From Zoogloeaceae bacterium (GTDB lineage Bacteria; Pseudomonadota; Gammaproteobacteria; Burkholderiales; Rhodocyclaceae), in NCBI GenBank assembly GCA_031256795.1, contig JAIRPW010000014.1, forward strand, positions 1 to 45,721: a stretch of 45,721 nucleotides of DNA, in the 5' to 3' direction. This document shows positions 8,952 to 17,643 of this stretch, piece by piece (position 1 is the stretch's first letter; every line of letters begins with the position of its first letter). A program made the translations under genes and the position numbers. Below the pieces are notes generated by a model. That model did not search any database and was not told the DNA's origin. It saw only the letters and a program-made list of their open reading frames with translations.

Positions 8952-9956
8952 ATGTCTGCGGCTCCTGACGAAAATCTTGAAAAAAGCGCGATTCTGCTCA
9001 TTAACCTGGGCGAAGACTGCGCGGCGGACGTATTGAAACTGCTGGGCCCGCGCGAGGTACAAAAACTGGGACACGCGATGGCCACGTTAAAGTCCGTCCC
9101 TCGCCCCAAGGTGGAATCGGTGCTGAATGAATTTCTCGACGCCACGGCGGAACAAGCCTCCGTGCATGTCGACACGGACAATTACATCCGTTCGGTGCTG
9201 ACCAAGGCGCTGGGCGACGACAAGGCTTCCAACCTCATTTCCCGTATCCTGCATGGCGGAAACACCAATGGAATTGAGGGCCTGAAATGGATGGACGCGG
9301 GCACGGTCGCCGATCTCATCAAAAATGAACACCCGCAAATTATCGCCACGATTCTTGTGCATTTGGAGCGCGATCATTCCAGCGAAATTTTAAGTTACTT
9401 CTCGGAACGGCTGCGCAATGACGTCGTGCTGCGCATCGCCACGCTGGAGGGAGTGCAGCCCAAGGCGCTGGAAGAGCTGAACGAAGTCATGCTGCAGCTT
9501 CTGGCCGGTTCTTCCAGCATCAAGAAAACCGCGATGGGCGGCGTGCGCACGGTCGCTGAAATTCTCAATTACAGCAATACGGCGGAAGAAACCTCGGTCA
9601 TTGATTCCCTGAAGGAATATGACCCCGACCTTGCCCAGCGTGTGCTGGATGAAATGTTCGTATTTGAAAATCTCCTGGATCTGGATGATCGCTCGGTACA
9701 GATGCTCTTGCGCGAGATTCAGTCCGACTCTCTGGTCATGGCCTTAAAAGGCGCGACAGAGCCGCTTCGGGAAAAGGTTTTCAAGAATATGTCGCAGCGC
9801 GCGGCGGAAATGCTGCGCGAGGACCTGGAATCCAGAGGCCCTGTGCGCTTGTCTGAAGTAGAAGCCGAGCAAAAAGAAATCCTCAAGGTTGTGCGGCGTC
9901 TGGCGGACGAGGGGCAGATTGTGCTGGGAGGCGCGGGCGGCGAACAGATGGTTTGA
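8952..9956 (+). CDS. fliG: Flagellar motor switch protein FliG
   Basis: FliG is the rotor protein that contacts the stator and transmits torque. It also links FliF to FliM. The 334 residues match the family. The N-terminal FliF-binding domain, the middle domain with the EHPQ motif (NEHPQIIATILVHL) and the C-terminal charged torque helix region (DDRSVQMLLREIQSDSLVMALKG) are all present. A good ribosome site (GAGGAG) stands about 9 bases before the ATG, and the gap from the fliF stop is 17 bp, consistent with one operon. YcgR, encoded 5 kb away, is known in other bacteria to act on this protein. Confidence 0.96.
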   Translation: MSAAPDENLEKSAILLINLGEDCAADVLKLLGPREVQKLGHAMATLKSVPRPKVESVLNEFLDATAEQASVHVDTDNYIRSVLTKALGDDKASNLISRILHGGNTNGIEGLKWMDAGTVADLIKNEHPQIIATILVHLERDHSSEILSYFSERLRNDVVLRIATLEGVQPKALEELNEVMLQLLAGSSSIKKTAMGGVRTVAEILNYSNTAEETSVIDSLKEYDPDLAQRVLDEMFVFENLLDLDDRSVQMLLREIQSDSLVMALKGATEPLREKVFKNMSQRAAEMLREDLESRGPVRLSEVEAEQKEILKVVRRLADEGQIVLGGAGGEQMV

Positions 9957-9976
9957 CGCGCGCGTAAAGATCGCTC

Positions 9977-10813
9977 ATGGCCGGTCAGGTTATCTCTCGT
10001 GAAGAACAGGCGGAATTCCGCCGCTGGCAGGCGGAGGATTTTTCTGTAGCGGCGCCGCCCTCCCTTGTTCCCCAGCCGCCCGCTCCAAACGAGGGCGCGA
10101 AAAAAATCGGGGAAACGGTTGAAGTCACGCATGTAGGCGCGATGCCCCTGCCCACCGCCCAGGAAATTGAGCGCATTCACGAGGAAGCGCGGGAAAGCGG
10201 TTACCGGAATGGCCTGGAGCAAGGGCTTGCCGAAGGCAGAGAACAAGGGCGCGGCGAAGGGTATCCGGCAGGGTATGCCGAGGGGCAAAAACAAGGCGAG
10301 GCGGACGGTCGAGAATCCGGCTACAAAGAGGGGCGCGCGGAGGGGTATCAAAAAGGCAGAGAGGAAGGCGGCGAGGCGGCACGGCGTTATGAGGAAGAAC
10401 TGCGGCGGCTCGCGCAAGGATTTGGCGCGGCGCTCGCCGCTCTGGACCAGGAAGTTGCCGAGGCTACGCTGGCGTGCGCTCTGGAAGCGGCACGGCAAAT
10501 GACGCGCGTAGCTTTCACGGCGCATCCCGAACCCTTGCTTGCCCTGATTCGGGAAGCGCTTGCCGCTCTGCCCTTGCGCCATAGTCCGGTCACGCTCTTT
10601 TTGTCGCCTGCCGACGCCGCGCTGGCGCGCGAACGCTTGTCCGCCGTTTTCCCGCAGGAAACCTGGCGTATCCAGGAAGACGCCGCGCTCACGCCGGGCG
10701 GTTTTCTCATGCGCGCGGACGCGAGCGAAGTGGACGCGCGCGTGGAAAGCCGCTGGCGGCGCATTCTGGAAGGCATCGGCCTTTCTCCAGAGTGGCTGGA
10801 ACACATGCCATGA
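9977..10813 (+). CDS. fliH: Flagellar export ATPase regulator FliH
   Basis: FliH is the stator of the flagellar type III export ATPase. It dimerises, binds FliI and docks it to the export gate and C ring. The 278 residues start with a weakly conserved region containing [10 protein letters not shown], which fits the FliH N-terminus. From residue 75 to 131 there is a glycine at every fourth position, 15 in a row (a GxxxG array), which in FliH forms a helical rod. The C-terminal domain (about 140-278) resembles the V/A-ATPase E subunit. The stop overlaps the fliI start by 4 bp (ATGA at 10810). The length of the glycine array is notable and is treated as a finding. Confidence 0.92.
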   Translation: MAGQVISREEQAEFRRWQAEDFSVAAPPSLVPQPPAPNEGAKKIGETVEVTHVGAMPLPTAQEIERIHEEARESGYRNGLEQGLAEGREQGRGEGYPAGYAEGQKQGEADGRESGYKEGRAEGYQKGREEGGEAARRYEEELRRLAQGFGAALAALDQEVAEATLACALEAARQMTRVAFTAHPEPLLALIREALAALPLRHSPVTLFLSPADAALARERLSAVFPQETWRIQEDAALTPGGFLMRADASEVDARVESRWRRILEGIGLSPEWLEHMP

Positions 10814-12303
10814 CGGACGAAACGCCCGCCCCTGCGGATACGCATGTTCTGACGGAAACAAATACTGCGGAGGCCGCCGCCGCTTTACCCGCTCCGCCCT
10901 ACATCCAGCGCTGGCGATCCTTTCTGGAGGAGGCGGGCGCGCTCGCGCGGCATGCGGACCCGCTTGTGGCCAGCGGGCGTCTGGCGCGAATCAATGGACT
11001 CGTCATGGAAGCGGCGGGGCTGAAACTTCCTTTGGGCTGTACCTGCAAGGTATTTCCGGTCGCCGGTCCGCCGGTAGAGGCGGAAGTGGTCGGCTTTCAG
11101 GGCGAAAAACTTTTCTTAATGCCTTCGGATGATCTGTTTGGGCTGTCGCCGGGAGCGCGGGTTGAACGGCTCATGGCGACAGTCGCGCCGCCGCGCGTCG
11201 GACAAAAAACCGTTCGGGGACGCCGATCCGCGGATCGCGCCAAGCAAGCGCCCGTAGGAATTTCGCTGCTGGGGCGGGTTCTGGATGGCGTCGGGCGGCC
11301 GCTGGACGGCAAGGAGCCGCTGCGTCCCGAAGCGCAGCGCTCTTTGCAAAGCCGCCCGTACAACCCCATGACGCGCGCCCCCATTGACAAGGCTTTGGAC
11401 GTCGGCGTGCGCGCCATTAACGGCATGCTGACCGTCGGACGCGGGCAGCGCATGGGGCTATTCGCGGGATCGGGCGTAGGCAAATCCATGCTCCTCGGCA
11501 TGATGGCGCGATATACCACGGCGGAGATCATTATCGTCGGGCTGATTGGCGAGCGCGGGCGGGAGGTCAAAGAGTTTATTGATCAAATTTTGGGGGAGGA
11601 AGGTCTGCGCCGCGCGATTGTGGTCGCCGCGCCCGCCGACACCGGCCCTTTGATGCGTTTGCAGGGCGCGGCATACGCTACGACGCTGGCCGAATATTTC
11701 CGGGATCAAGGCAAGGACGTTCTGCTGATTATGGATTCTCTGACGCGCTACGCGATGGCGCAGCGGGAAATTGCGCTGTCGGTGGGCGAGCCGCCCGCGA
11801 CGCGCGGTTATCCGCCCTCTGTGTTTGCCCGTCTGCCGCAGCTGGTGGAGCGCGCGGGCAACGGTCCGGTTGGCGGCGGCTCCATTACCGCGTTTTATAC
11901 GGTGCTTGCGGAAGGCGACGACCAGCAGGATCCTGTCGCGGACGCCGCGCGCGCCATTCTGGACGGGCATATTGTGCTTTCCCGCTCCCTGGGCGACGCG
12001 GGGCATTATCCGGCGATTGACATTGAGCAGTCCATTAGCAGAGCGATGGTCAATCTGGTCACGCCAGAGCATCTGAACGTTATCCGCCGCTTCAAGTCTT
12101 TGTTTTCCCGCTATCAGCGCGCCCGCGATCTGCTTGCGGTCGGCGCGTATACGCCGGGCTCTGACCAGGTGCTGGATGAGGCGGTGCGCCGTTATCCTGA
12201 AATGGAGCGGTATTTGCAGCAAAATTTTGACGTCAGCGCGGGGCTTGAGGAGAGCGTGCGCGATCTGTCCGGGCTATTTTCCGCCGCGCAGCAGGCGGAA
12301 TAA
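10810..12303 (+). CDS. fliI: Flagellar export ATPase FliI
   Basis: FliI is the F1-beta-like ATPase that energises unloading of flagellar substrates from their chaperones at the export gate. Visible motifs are [13 protein letters not shown], Walker A GSGVGKS, the family stretch [10 protein letters not shown], Walker [19 protein letters not shown] and [15 protein letters not shown]. An in-frame ATG exists at 10792, but the ATG at 10810 overlaps the fliH stop as ATGA and is preferred (497 residues). Compared with typical FliI (about 440-470), the N-terminus carries some 40 extra residues, rich in Ala/Pro/Thr, that look unstructured. Middle of the fliFGHIJ operon. Confidence 0.95.
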   Translation: MTDETPAPADTHVLTETNTAEAAAALPAPPYIQRWRSFLEEAGALARHADPLVASGRLARINGLVMEAAGLKLPLGCTCKVFPVAGPPVEAEVVGFQGEKLFLMPSDDLFGLSPGARVERLMATVAPPRVGQKTVRGRRSADRAKQAPVGISLLGRVLDGVGRPLDGKEPLRPEAQRSLQSRPYNPMTRAPIDKALDVGVRAINGMLTVGRGQRMGLFAGSGVGKSMLLGMMARYTTAEIIIVGLIGERGREVKEFIDQILGEEGLRRAIVVAAPADTGPLMRLQGAAYATTLAEYFRDQGKDVLLIMDSLTRYAMAQREIALSVGEPPATRGYPPSVFARLPQLVERAGNGPVGGGSITAFYTVLAEGDDQQDPVADAARAILDGHIVLSRSLGDAGHYPAIDIEQSISRAMVNLVTPEHLNVIRRFKSLFSRYQRARDLLAVGAYTPGSDQVLDEAVRRYPEMERYLQQNFDVSAGLEESVRDLSGLFSAAQQAE

Positions 12304-12327
12304 CGCGGACGCGGATCTTTCTTCTGT

Positions 12328-12774
12328 ATGCCGCCGACGTTTTTTTTGCAGCCCCTGCTGGATTTGATGCGTGAGCGCGTTGATGAGGCGACCCGCAAGC
12401 TGGGCGAGTTCATCGCCGCCGAGCAAAACGCCAAAAAGCGCCTGGAACTGATTCTGCAATACCGCGAGGAATATGCCGCGCGTTTTGTGGCCGCGCAAAA
12501 GGCCGGTTTGACGGCGCGGGAATATCAGAATTATCAGGAATTTCTCGCGCAGATTGAGGAAGCGGTTCGCCAGCAGACCATGCTGGTAGGGCGTTCAGAG
12601 CAGGATACCGCGGACGGGCAGGCGCGCTGGCAGGAACAGAACACCCGCATGAAAGCCATTGACGCGCTGGCCGTTCGCCATGAGAAGGCGGAGGAACGCC
12701 GCGCCCTAAAACAAGAGCAGAAGGATCACGACGAAATTTCCGCCATCAAACAGCACCGCAAACGAAACGATTGA
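12328..12774 (+). CDS. fliJ: Flagellar export protein FliJ
   Basis: A 148-residue, highly charged, almost wholly helical protein in the position and size of FliJ, the coiled-coil stalk that inserts into the FliI hexamer like F1 gamma and promotes coupling to the proton gradient. Identity rests on these properties plus weak family features (KRLELILQYREEYAARFVAAQKAG cut into conserved segments such as QYREEY, and NYQEFLAQIEEAV). Gap to fliI is 24 bp. It is the last flagellar gene of the block; fliK, fliL and fliM, which often follow, are not here. pepD begins 46 bp downstream, without an obvious terminator. Confidence 0.85.
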   Translation: MPPTFFLQPLLDLMRERVDEATRKLGEFIAAEQNAKKRLELILQYREEYAARFVAAQKAGLTAREYQNYQEFLAQIEEAVRQQTMLVGRSEQDTADGQARWQEQNTRMKAIDALAVRHEKAEERRALKQEQKDHDEISAIKQHRKRND

Positions 12775-12820
12775 CCCGCCGCGCCATCCGCCCGTTTTCC
12801 TCACGCCCCATAAAAATCCC

Positions 12821-14341
12821 ATGGAATCTTCCGCTTCCCTTCCTCCGATTGACCCGGTATTTTCCGGCCTGGAACCCGCCATCGTCTGGCGGCATTTTGC
12901 CGCCCTGTGCGCCCTCCCCCGCCCATCCAAAGCGGAACATGCCGTCGTCCGCCATCTTCTGCGGTGGGCGGAGCGGCGCAAACTGACCGCGCGAAGCGAT
13001 TCCGCGCGCAATCTCATCATCGAAAAGCCCGCGTCGCCCGGTTATGAACACGCGCCGAAAGTCATTCTGCAAGCGCATCTGGATATGGTCTGCCAAAAAG
13101 AAGAAGGATTTCCGCACGATTTCGCGCGCGATCCCATCCGCCCGGAAATAGAAAACGGCTGGCTTCTCGCCCGCCACACCACGCTGGGCGCAGACAACGG
13201 GATCGGCGTCGCGCTCGCGCTCGCCGCGTTGGAAGACGCCGCCCTTACGCACGGCGCGCTTACCGCGTTGTTCACCGCAGACGAGGAAGCCGGAATGAGC
13301 GGCGCGCGCGCGCTGGCGTCAGACACGCTTTCCGCTGACATTCTCCTCAATCTGGATACGGAAGAATGGGGGGCGTTCTATCTGGGCTGCGCGGGCGGCG
13401 CGGAAATACACGCGGATTTCCCCCTGCCCGCCCTGCCCTGCCCGGAGGAAACTTGCGCGGTGGAAATTTCCCTGCGCGGTCTGACCGGCGGACATTCCGG
13501 CATTGACATTCATCGCCCGCGCGCCCACGCCATCCGCGTACTGCTGGAATGCCTGCTGGAGCTCGCCCAGGATATTGCGCCCTTCGCGCTCCTTTCTTTT
13601 TCCGGCGGATCGGTAAGCAACGCCCTGCCCCGCGCCGCAGCCGCCAAAATCGCGCTCTCCGAAACGCGCCGCGCCGCGCTGACAACACGTCTGTCCGAAC
13701 AGGAAAAAAAACTCCGCGAACGCTTTCCGGAAGACTCAAAACTGCGTCTTTCCTGCGCGCCGCAGCCCGGAACAGAGCATTTCCGCGCGGCGTCGCTTCC
13801 CGCGTCGGTCTGGCGGCCTCTGGCGGATACGCTCCTGCGTCTGCCCTTTGGCGTTCTTGCCGCCAGCGCGGATTTTCCCGGCGTCGTGGAAACTTCCTGC
13901 AACTTCGCGCCCTGCCAAATCATGCCCGCGCCGGAAAATGGAACTCATATCATGCGCTGCCGCGCCGCGTTTCTACCGCGTTCCCTGCACGACGAGCGGC
14001 GCGACGCGCTGGTCAAAAGCATCCGGGAGCAAATCGTCCAGGCGGGCGGCGCGGCCATCGTCAAAGACGCCTATCCAGGCTGGCGGCCGGATCCAAACTC
14101 CCGGCTGCTCGCCCTGTGCGAGCGCGTCTATCAGGATGTATTTTCCGCGCCGCCCCGCCGCGAAGTCATTCACGCCGGTCTGGAATGCGGACTATTCGCG
14201 CGGGCTTTCCCTTCTCTTGCCTTGCTTTCTTTTGGCCCGGACATTATGGGCGCGCACGCGCCGGGAGAACGGGTTCGCGTCGCCTCTGTCGAGATGTGCT
14301 GGCGTTTTTTGCGCGCCCTGCTCGCGCGTCTGGCGGCATAA
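12821..14341 (+). CDS. pepD: Aminoacyl-histidine dipeptidase PepD (M20C)
   Basis: A zinc dipeptidase of the M20 family that cleaves Xaa-His and other dipeptides in the cytoplasm. The 506 residues are close to E. coli PepD (485). The metal-ligand segments are present: QAHLDMVCQK (His and Asp), TLGADNGIGVALA (bridging Asp), FTADEEAGMSGA (general-base Glu-Glu) and LLNLDTEEWGAFYLGCAGG. The lid-domain motif GLTGGHSGIDIH is intact, as is a C-terminal His ligand region (VIHAGLECGLF). It follows fliJ by 46 bp and could be cotranscribed by read-through, though there is no functional reason to expect that. The following gene begins 81 bp later. Confidence 0.92.
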   Translation: MESSASLPPIDPVFSGLEPAIVWRHFAALCALPRPSKAEHAVVRHLLRWAERRKLTARSDSARNLIIEKPASPGYEHAPKVILQAHLDMVCQKEEGFPHDFARDPIRPEIENGWLLARHTTLGADNGIGVALALAALEDAALTHGALTALFTADEEAGMSGARALASDTLSADILLNLDTEEWGAFYLGCAGGAEIHADFPLPALPCPEETCAVEISLRGLTGGHSGIDIHRPRAHAIRVLLECLLELAQDIAPFALLSFSGGSVSNALPRAAAAKIALSETRRAALTTRLSEQEKKLRERFPEDSKLRLSCAPQPGTEHFRAASLPASVWRPLADTLLRLPFGVLAASADFPGVVETSCNFAPCQIMPAPENGTHIMRCRAAFLPRSLHDERRDALVKSIREQIVQAGGAAIVKDAYPGWRPDPNSRLLALCERVYQDVFSAPPRREVIHAGLECGLFARAFPSLALLSFGPDIMGAHAPGERVRVASVEMCWRFLRALLARLAA

Positions 14342-14422
14342 TTGGCCGGATGTAGTTTTGACGCCCATGCAATGCCCATGGCGCGCTAGAATTAGCGTTT
14401 CCAATCCGCAAAAGGAATTCTT

Positions 14423-14941
14423 ATGCTGTACCCGCTTTCCCACCGTCCGCGCCCCAGCGTTGCTCGGACCGCCTGGATCGCTCCGGGCGCGCGCGTGATC
14501 GGCGACGTGCGCCTCGCCGATCACGCGAACATCTGGTTTAACGCCGTGCTGCGCGGAGACAACGAACCCATAGACGTCGGCGAGTCCGCCAACATCCAGG
14601 ACAATTGCGTGCTGCATACCGACCCCGGCATGCCCCTGATTGTGGGCGCGCGCGTCACCGTCGGGCATTTGGCCATTCTGCACAGCGCGGAAATCGGCGA
14701 AGGCAGCCTGATTGGCATGGGCGCAACGCTTTTAAACCGCTGCAAAATCGGAAAACACTGCCTTGTAGGCGCGCGCGCACTCATTACCGAAGGGAAAACT
14801 TTCCCCGACCGCGTACTGATCGTTGGCACGCCCGGAAAGATTGTGCGGGAACTGACCGACGAGGAAGTCGCGCGCCTGGAAGAAAGCGCGGCGCATTACG
14901 TAGAAGCCGCCCGCCGCTATCAGACGGAAGGCGTCGTCTGA
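14423..14941 (+). CDS. Gamma carbonic anhydrase family protein (YrdA/CaiE-like)
   Basis: A 172-residue left-handed beta-helix protein of the gamma carbonic anhydrase family. Hexapeptide repeats run through most of the chain (GARVIGDVRLADHANIWF and similar turns). The three zinc-ligand histidines expected in active members fall in CVLHT, VGHLA and ILHSA. The trimer-forming helix is at the C-terminus. Members hydrate CO2 or have unknown acyl-related roles, and many bacterial YrdA proteins have weak or undetected activity, so the substrate is uncertain. The ATG at 14423 follows an AAAGGAA ribosome site. The next gene (ubiT) is 88 bp away across an A-rich stretch. Confidence 0.88.
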   Translation: MLYPLSHRPRPSVARTAWIAPGARVIGDVRLADHANIWFNAVLRGDNEPIDVGESANIQDNCVLHTDPGMPLIVGARVTVGHLAILHSAEIGEGSLIGMGATLLNRCKIGKHCLVGARALITEGKTFPDRVLIVGTPGKIVRELTDEEVARLEESAAHYVEAARRYQTEGVV

Positions 14942-15029
14942 ATCAAAAGCGCGCCCGGACACGCTCTCTTCTTTATGCTGCGCCGCCGCAAAAAATAAAA
15001 AGAGAGAGTAGAATATTTTCTTTATTTCC

Positions 15030-15527
15030 ATGACGTTCGCTCCCATGAAAATTCCATTTTTCTCTGCCCTGTCCTCCATCCCGGAGTTTCATCTGCCGCA
15101 ATTCGTACGCGCCATCAATCAGCGTCTGCCGCAATGGCCGCACGCGGCCTCTCTTTGTCTCGCGCTCAATGCCGCCGCCAGTCTGCGGATTCTTCCGGAG
15201 GAGGCTCTGACGCTTTGCTCTGGACGGCGCGTGCTCATCGCGGTAGATGACGGCGGCACGCGCGCGCTCATTACCTGTCTGAATGGCATTTTTCAGCCCG
15301 TCTGGCGGGAAACCGCCGAACCGGACGTGCGCTTTCACGGCGATCTCCATGCCTATCTGAAGCTCATTCTTCGCCAGGAAGACCCGGATACGCTCTTTTT
15401 CAACCGGCAGCTGACCATTGAGGGCGACACAGAGCTAGGACTCGCCATCAAGAATCTTTTGGACGCGCTGGAATGGCCGCCGCAAATTTTCCGGGATTTT
15501 TTCAACCGCTTTAGCTTTGGCAGATAA
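15030..15527 (+). CDS. ubiT: UbiT, SCP2-domain factor for anaerobic ubiquinone synthesis
   Basis: A 165-residue SCP2 (sterol-carrier) lipid-binding protein. The C-terminal half contains DPDTLFFNRQLTIEGDTELG followed by KNLLDALE, which is nearly the diagnostic segment of E. coli YhbT/UbiT. UbiT is required, with the UbiU-UbiV hydroxylase, for the O2-independent route to ubiquinone, and is thought to carry the lipid intermediates. UbiU and UbiV are usually adjacent but are not in this window. The start could be ATG 15030 or ATG 15045; neither has a close ribosome site. A helicase gene of the DinG family follows after 32 bp. Confidence 0.85.
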   Translation: MTFAPMKIPFFSALSSIPEFHLPQFVRAINQRLPQWPHAASLCLALNAAASLRILPEEALTLCSGRRVLIAVDDGGTRALITCLNGIFQPVWRETAEPDVRFHGDLHAYLKLILRQEDPDTLFFNRQLTIEGDTELGLAIKNLLDALEWPPQIFRDFFNRFSFGR

Positions 15528-15559
15528 CGTGACTGCAAACCGTTTCCGTCTCTGCCGCC

Positions 15560-17536
15560 TTGTCTGAAATTTCTTCTTCACTCGCGGCCATTTTTGCGCC
15601 GGAGGGCGCGCTGGCTCTGAATATTCCGAATTTCCGGGCGCGCCCGCAGCAGCTCCATATGGCGGAGCGCATCGCGGCCGCCATTAAAAATCAGCGAACT
15701 TTGATCGCCGAAGCGGGTACGGGTACGGGAAAAACCTTCGCCTATCTTGTACCCGCGCTTCTTTTCGGCGGCAAAGTCATCGTCTCCACGGGCACAAAAA
15801 CCTTGCAGGATCAATTATTCCAAAAGGATTTGCCGCTCGTTGTCCGGGCGCTGAAGGCCCCGGTGCAGACCGCGCTCCTGAAAGGGCGCGCCAATTATCT
15901 CTGCCCGTATCATCTGCGCCGCGCCGCTACGGAAAACCGTTTTCAAAGCCGTGAGGACGCGGCGCTCTTCAAAAAAATTGCGCGTTTCGCGCGATTCACG
16001 AAAAGCGGCGACAAAGCCGAGTGCGGAGACGTGCCCGAAACCTCGCCGCTTTGGGCGCAGGCGACCTCCACCCGCGACAACTGCCTGGGGCAGGAATGCC
16101 CGGATCACGCGGAATGTTTCGTGCTGGCGGCGCGAAAAACCGCGCTGGACGCCGAACTTATTGTCGTCAACCATCATCTTTTTTTCGCGGACGTTACGCT
16201 GCGCGACGAGGGACTGGCGGAGCTTCTGCCGGCCTGCAACACCGTTATTTTTGACGAAGCGCACCAGCTGCCGGAAGTCGCCTCCCTTTTTTTCAGTGAA
16301 AGCGTTTCCACCGCGCAGATTGTGGAACTCGCGCGCGACGCGCGCGCGGAAGCGGCCATTGCCGCGCGGGATTTTTCCGAATTGCCCGCCGCGCTCAGAA
16401 CCCTGGAGACGGCGGCGCGCGACTTGCGCCTGGCGGTTGGCGCGGAGCCAGGACGATTCGCGGCGCAAAAGCTGGAAAATACCGCCGTTTTCCCGGAATC
16501 GCTCGCGCGATTACGCCAGCGCTGCCAGGAAACCGCGAAACTGCTGGAAACGCAGGCGGAACGATCGGAGGGACTGGAACGCTGCTGGCAGCGCGCGTTG
16601 GAACTGGAAGAGCGAATCGCGCGCTGGCAGACGCCGCCGGAAGAAACAGAAGGCGACGCCGCGCGGAAAATCCGCTGGTGCGAGGCTTTTAGCCAGTCGC
16701 TCCAGCTTTTTGCGACTCCCCTGTCGGTCGCGGATATTTTTCTCCGGCAGATGGAAAGCGGGCCGCCCCGCGCCTGGATTTTTACCTCCGCCACGCTCAC
16801 AGTGCAGGGAAACTTTTCGCATTACCAGTCTGAATTGGGTCTGGAAAAAGCGGAAACCGGCTGTTGGGAAAGCCCCTTTTCCTATGACCGGCAGGCGCTT
16901 CTCTACGCGCCGCAGGGTTTGCCCGATCCCAATGCCTGGGGCTATATGGACGCCGTAGTCGACGCCGTGTGGCCGGTCATTCAGGCAGCCGCAGACTCGC
17001 ATGGAGGCGCGTTTTTTCTGTGCACCAGCCTGAAGGCCATGCGCCGCGTGCATGAATTGCTGCAGCAAAAAATAGCGGAAAATTCCCAATCTTCCGCTTC
17101 GCCGCCGCTTTTCCTACAGGGCGAGCGCGGGAAAAACGAATTGCTGAATCATTTCCGTCAAGCGGGCAACGGAATTCTGGTGGGCAGCCAGAGTTTCTGG
17201 GAAGGGGTGGACGTCCGCGGCAAAGCGCTTTCGCTGGTAGTCATTGATAAACTTCCGTTCGCCCCACCGGATGATCCCGTGCTTTCCGCCCGTATCGCGG
17301 AAATGAAAAAAAAGGGGCGGCGTCCTTTTCTCGAATATCAGCTTCCCCGCGCCATTTTGCAGATCAAGCAGGGCGCGGGACGCCTGATTCGATCGGAAAG
17401 CGACCGGGGCATTTTAATGATCTGCGATCCCAGAATGCTGGGAAAGCCTTACGGCTACCGCGTCTGGCGCAGTCTGCCTCCCATGCGGCGCACCAGGGAA
17501 GAACGCGAAGCTGTGGCTTTTTTCCGCGATCCGTAA
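15560..17536 (+). CDS. ATP-dependent DNA helicase, YoaA/DinG family
   Basis: A 658-residue superfamily 2 XPD-like helicase that unwinds DNA 5' to 3' with ATP and an iron-sulfur cluster. Walker A is EAGTGTGKTFAYL, the DEAH box is IFDEAHQLPE, and the C-terminal motif VI region is QIKQGAGRLIRSESDRG. Four cysteines that can bind the 4Fe-4S cluster fall in RANYLCPYHL and NCLGQECPDHAEC. The length is near YoaA (636) and below DinG (716), and the N-terminus (PEGALALNIPNFRARPQQ) also resembles YoaA. YoaA works with the clamp-loader chi subunit in replication-fork repair. The start is a TTG at 15560; I see no in-frame ATG in a sensible position upstream. Confidence 0.9.
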   Translation: MSEISSSLAAIFAPEGALALNIPNFRARPQQLHMAERIAAAIKNQRTLIAEAGTGTGKTFAYLVPALLFGGKVIVSTGTKTLQDQLFQKDLPLVVRALKAPVQTALLKGRANYLCPYHLRRAATENRFQSREDAALFKKIARFARFTKSGDKAECGDVPETSPLWAQATSTRDNCLGQECPDHAECFVLAARKTALDAELIVVNHHLFFADVTLRDEGLAELLPACNTVIFDEAHQLPEVASLFFSESVSTAQIVELARDARAEAAIAARDFSELPAALRTLETAARDLRLAVGAEPGRFAAQKLENTAVFPESLARLRQRCQETAKLLETQAERSEGLERCWQRALELEERIARWQTPPEETEGDAARKIRWCEAFSQSLQLFATPLSVADIFLRQMESGPPRAWIFTSATLTVQGNFSHYQSELGLEKAETGCWESPFSYDRQALLYAPQGLPDPNAWGYMDAVVDAVWPVIQAAADSHGGAFFLCTSLKAMRRVHELLQQKIAENSQSSASPPLFLQGERGKNELLNHFRQAGNGILVGSQSFWEGVDVRGKALSLVVIDKLPFAPPDDPVLSARIAEMKKKGRRPFLEYQLPRAILQIKQGAGRLIRSESDRGILMICDPRMLGKPYGYRVWRSLPPMRRTREEREAVAFFRDP

Positions 17537-17643
17537 CAAGAGAAAGAAGCGAACGGACGCGCCGTCTTTCCCGCGCCGCGCATTTTTCATTTTCACGATA
17601 AAATGTCCGCGCCTTTTTATCCCGCCCCGAAGAGTCCCTTCTT

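Noticed and set aside
9719-10861. 380-codon minus-strand frame opposite fliG/fliH
   Set aside because: Antisense to two well-supported flagellar genes; no ribosome site or domain.
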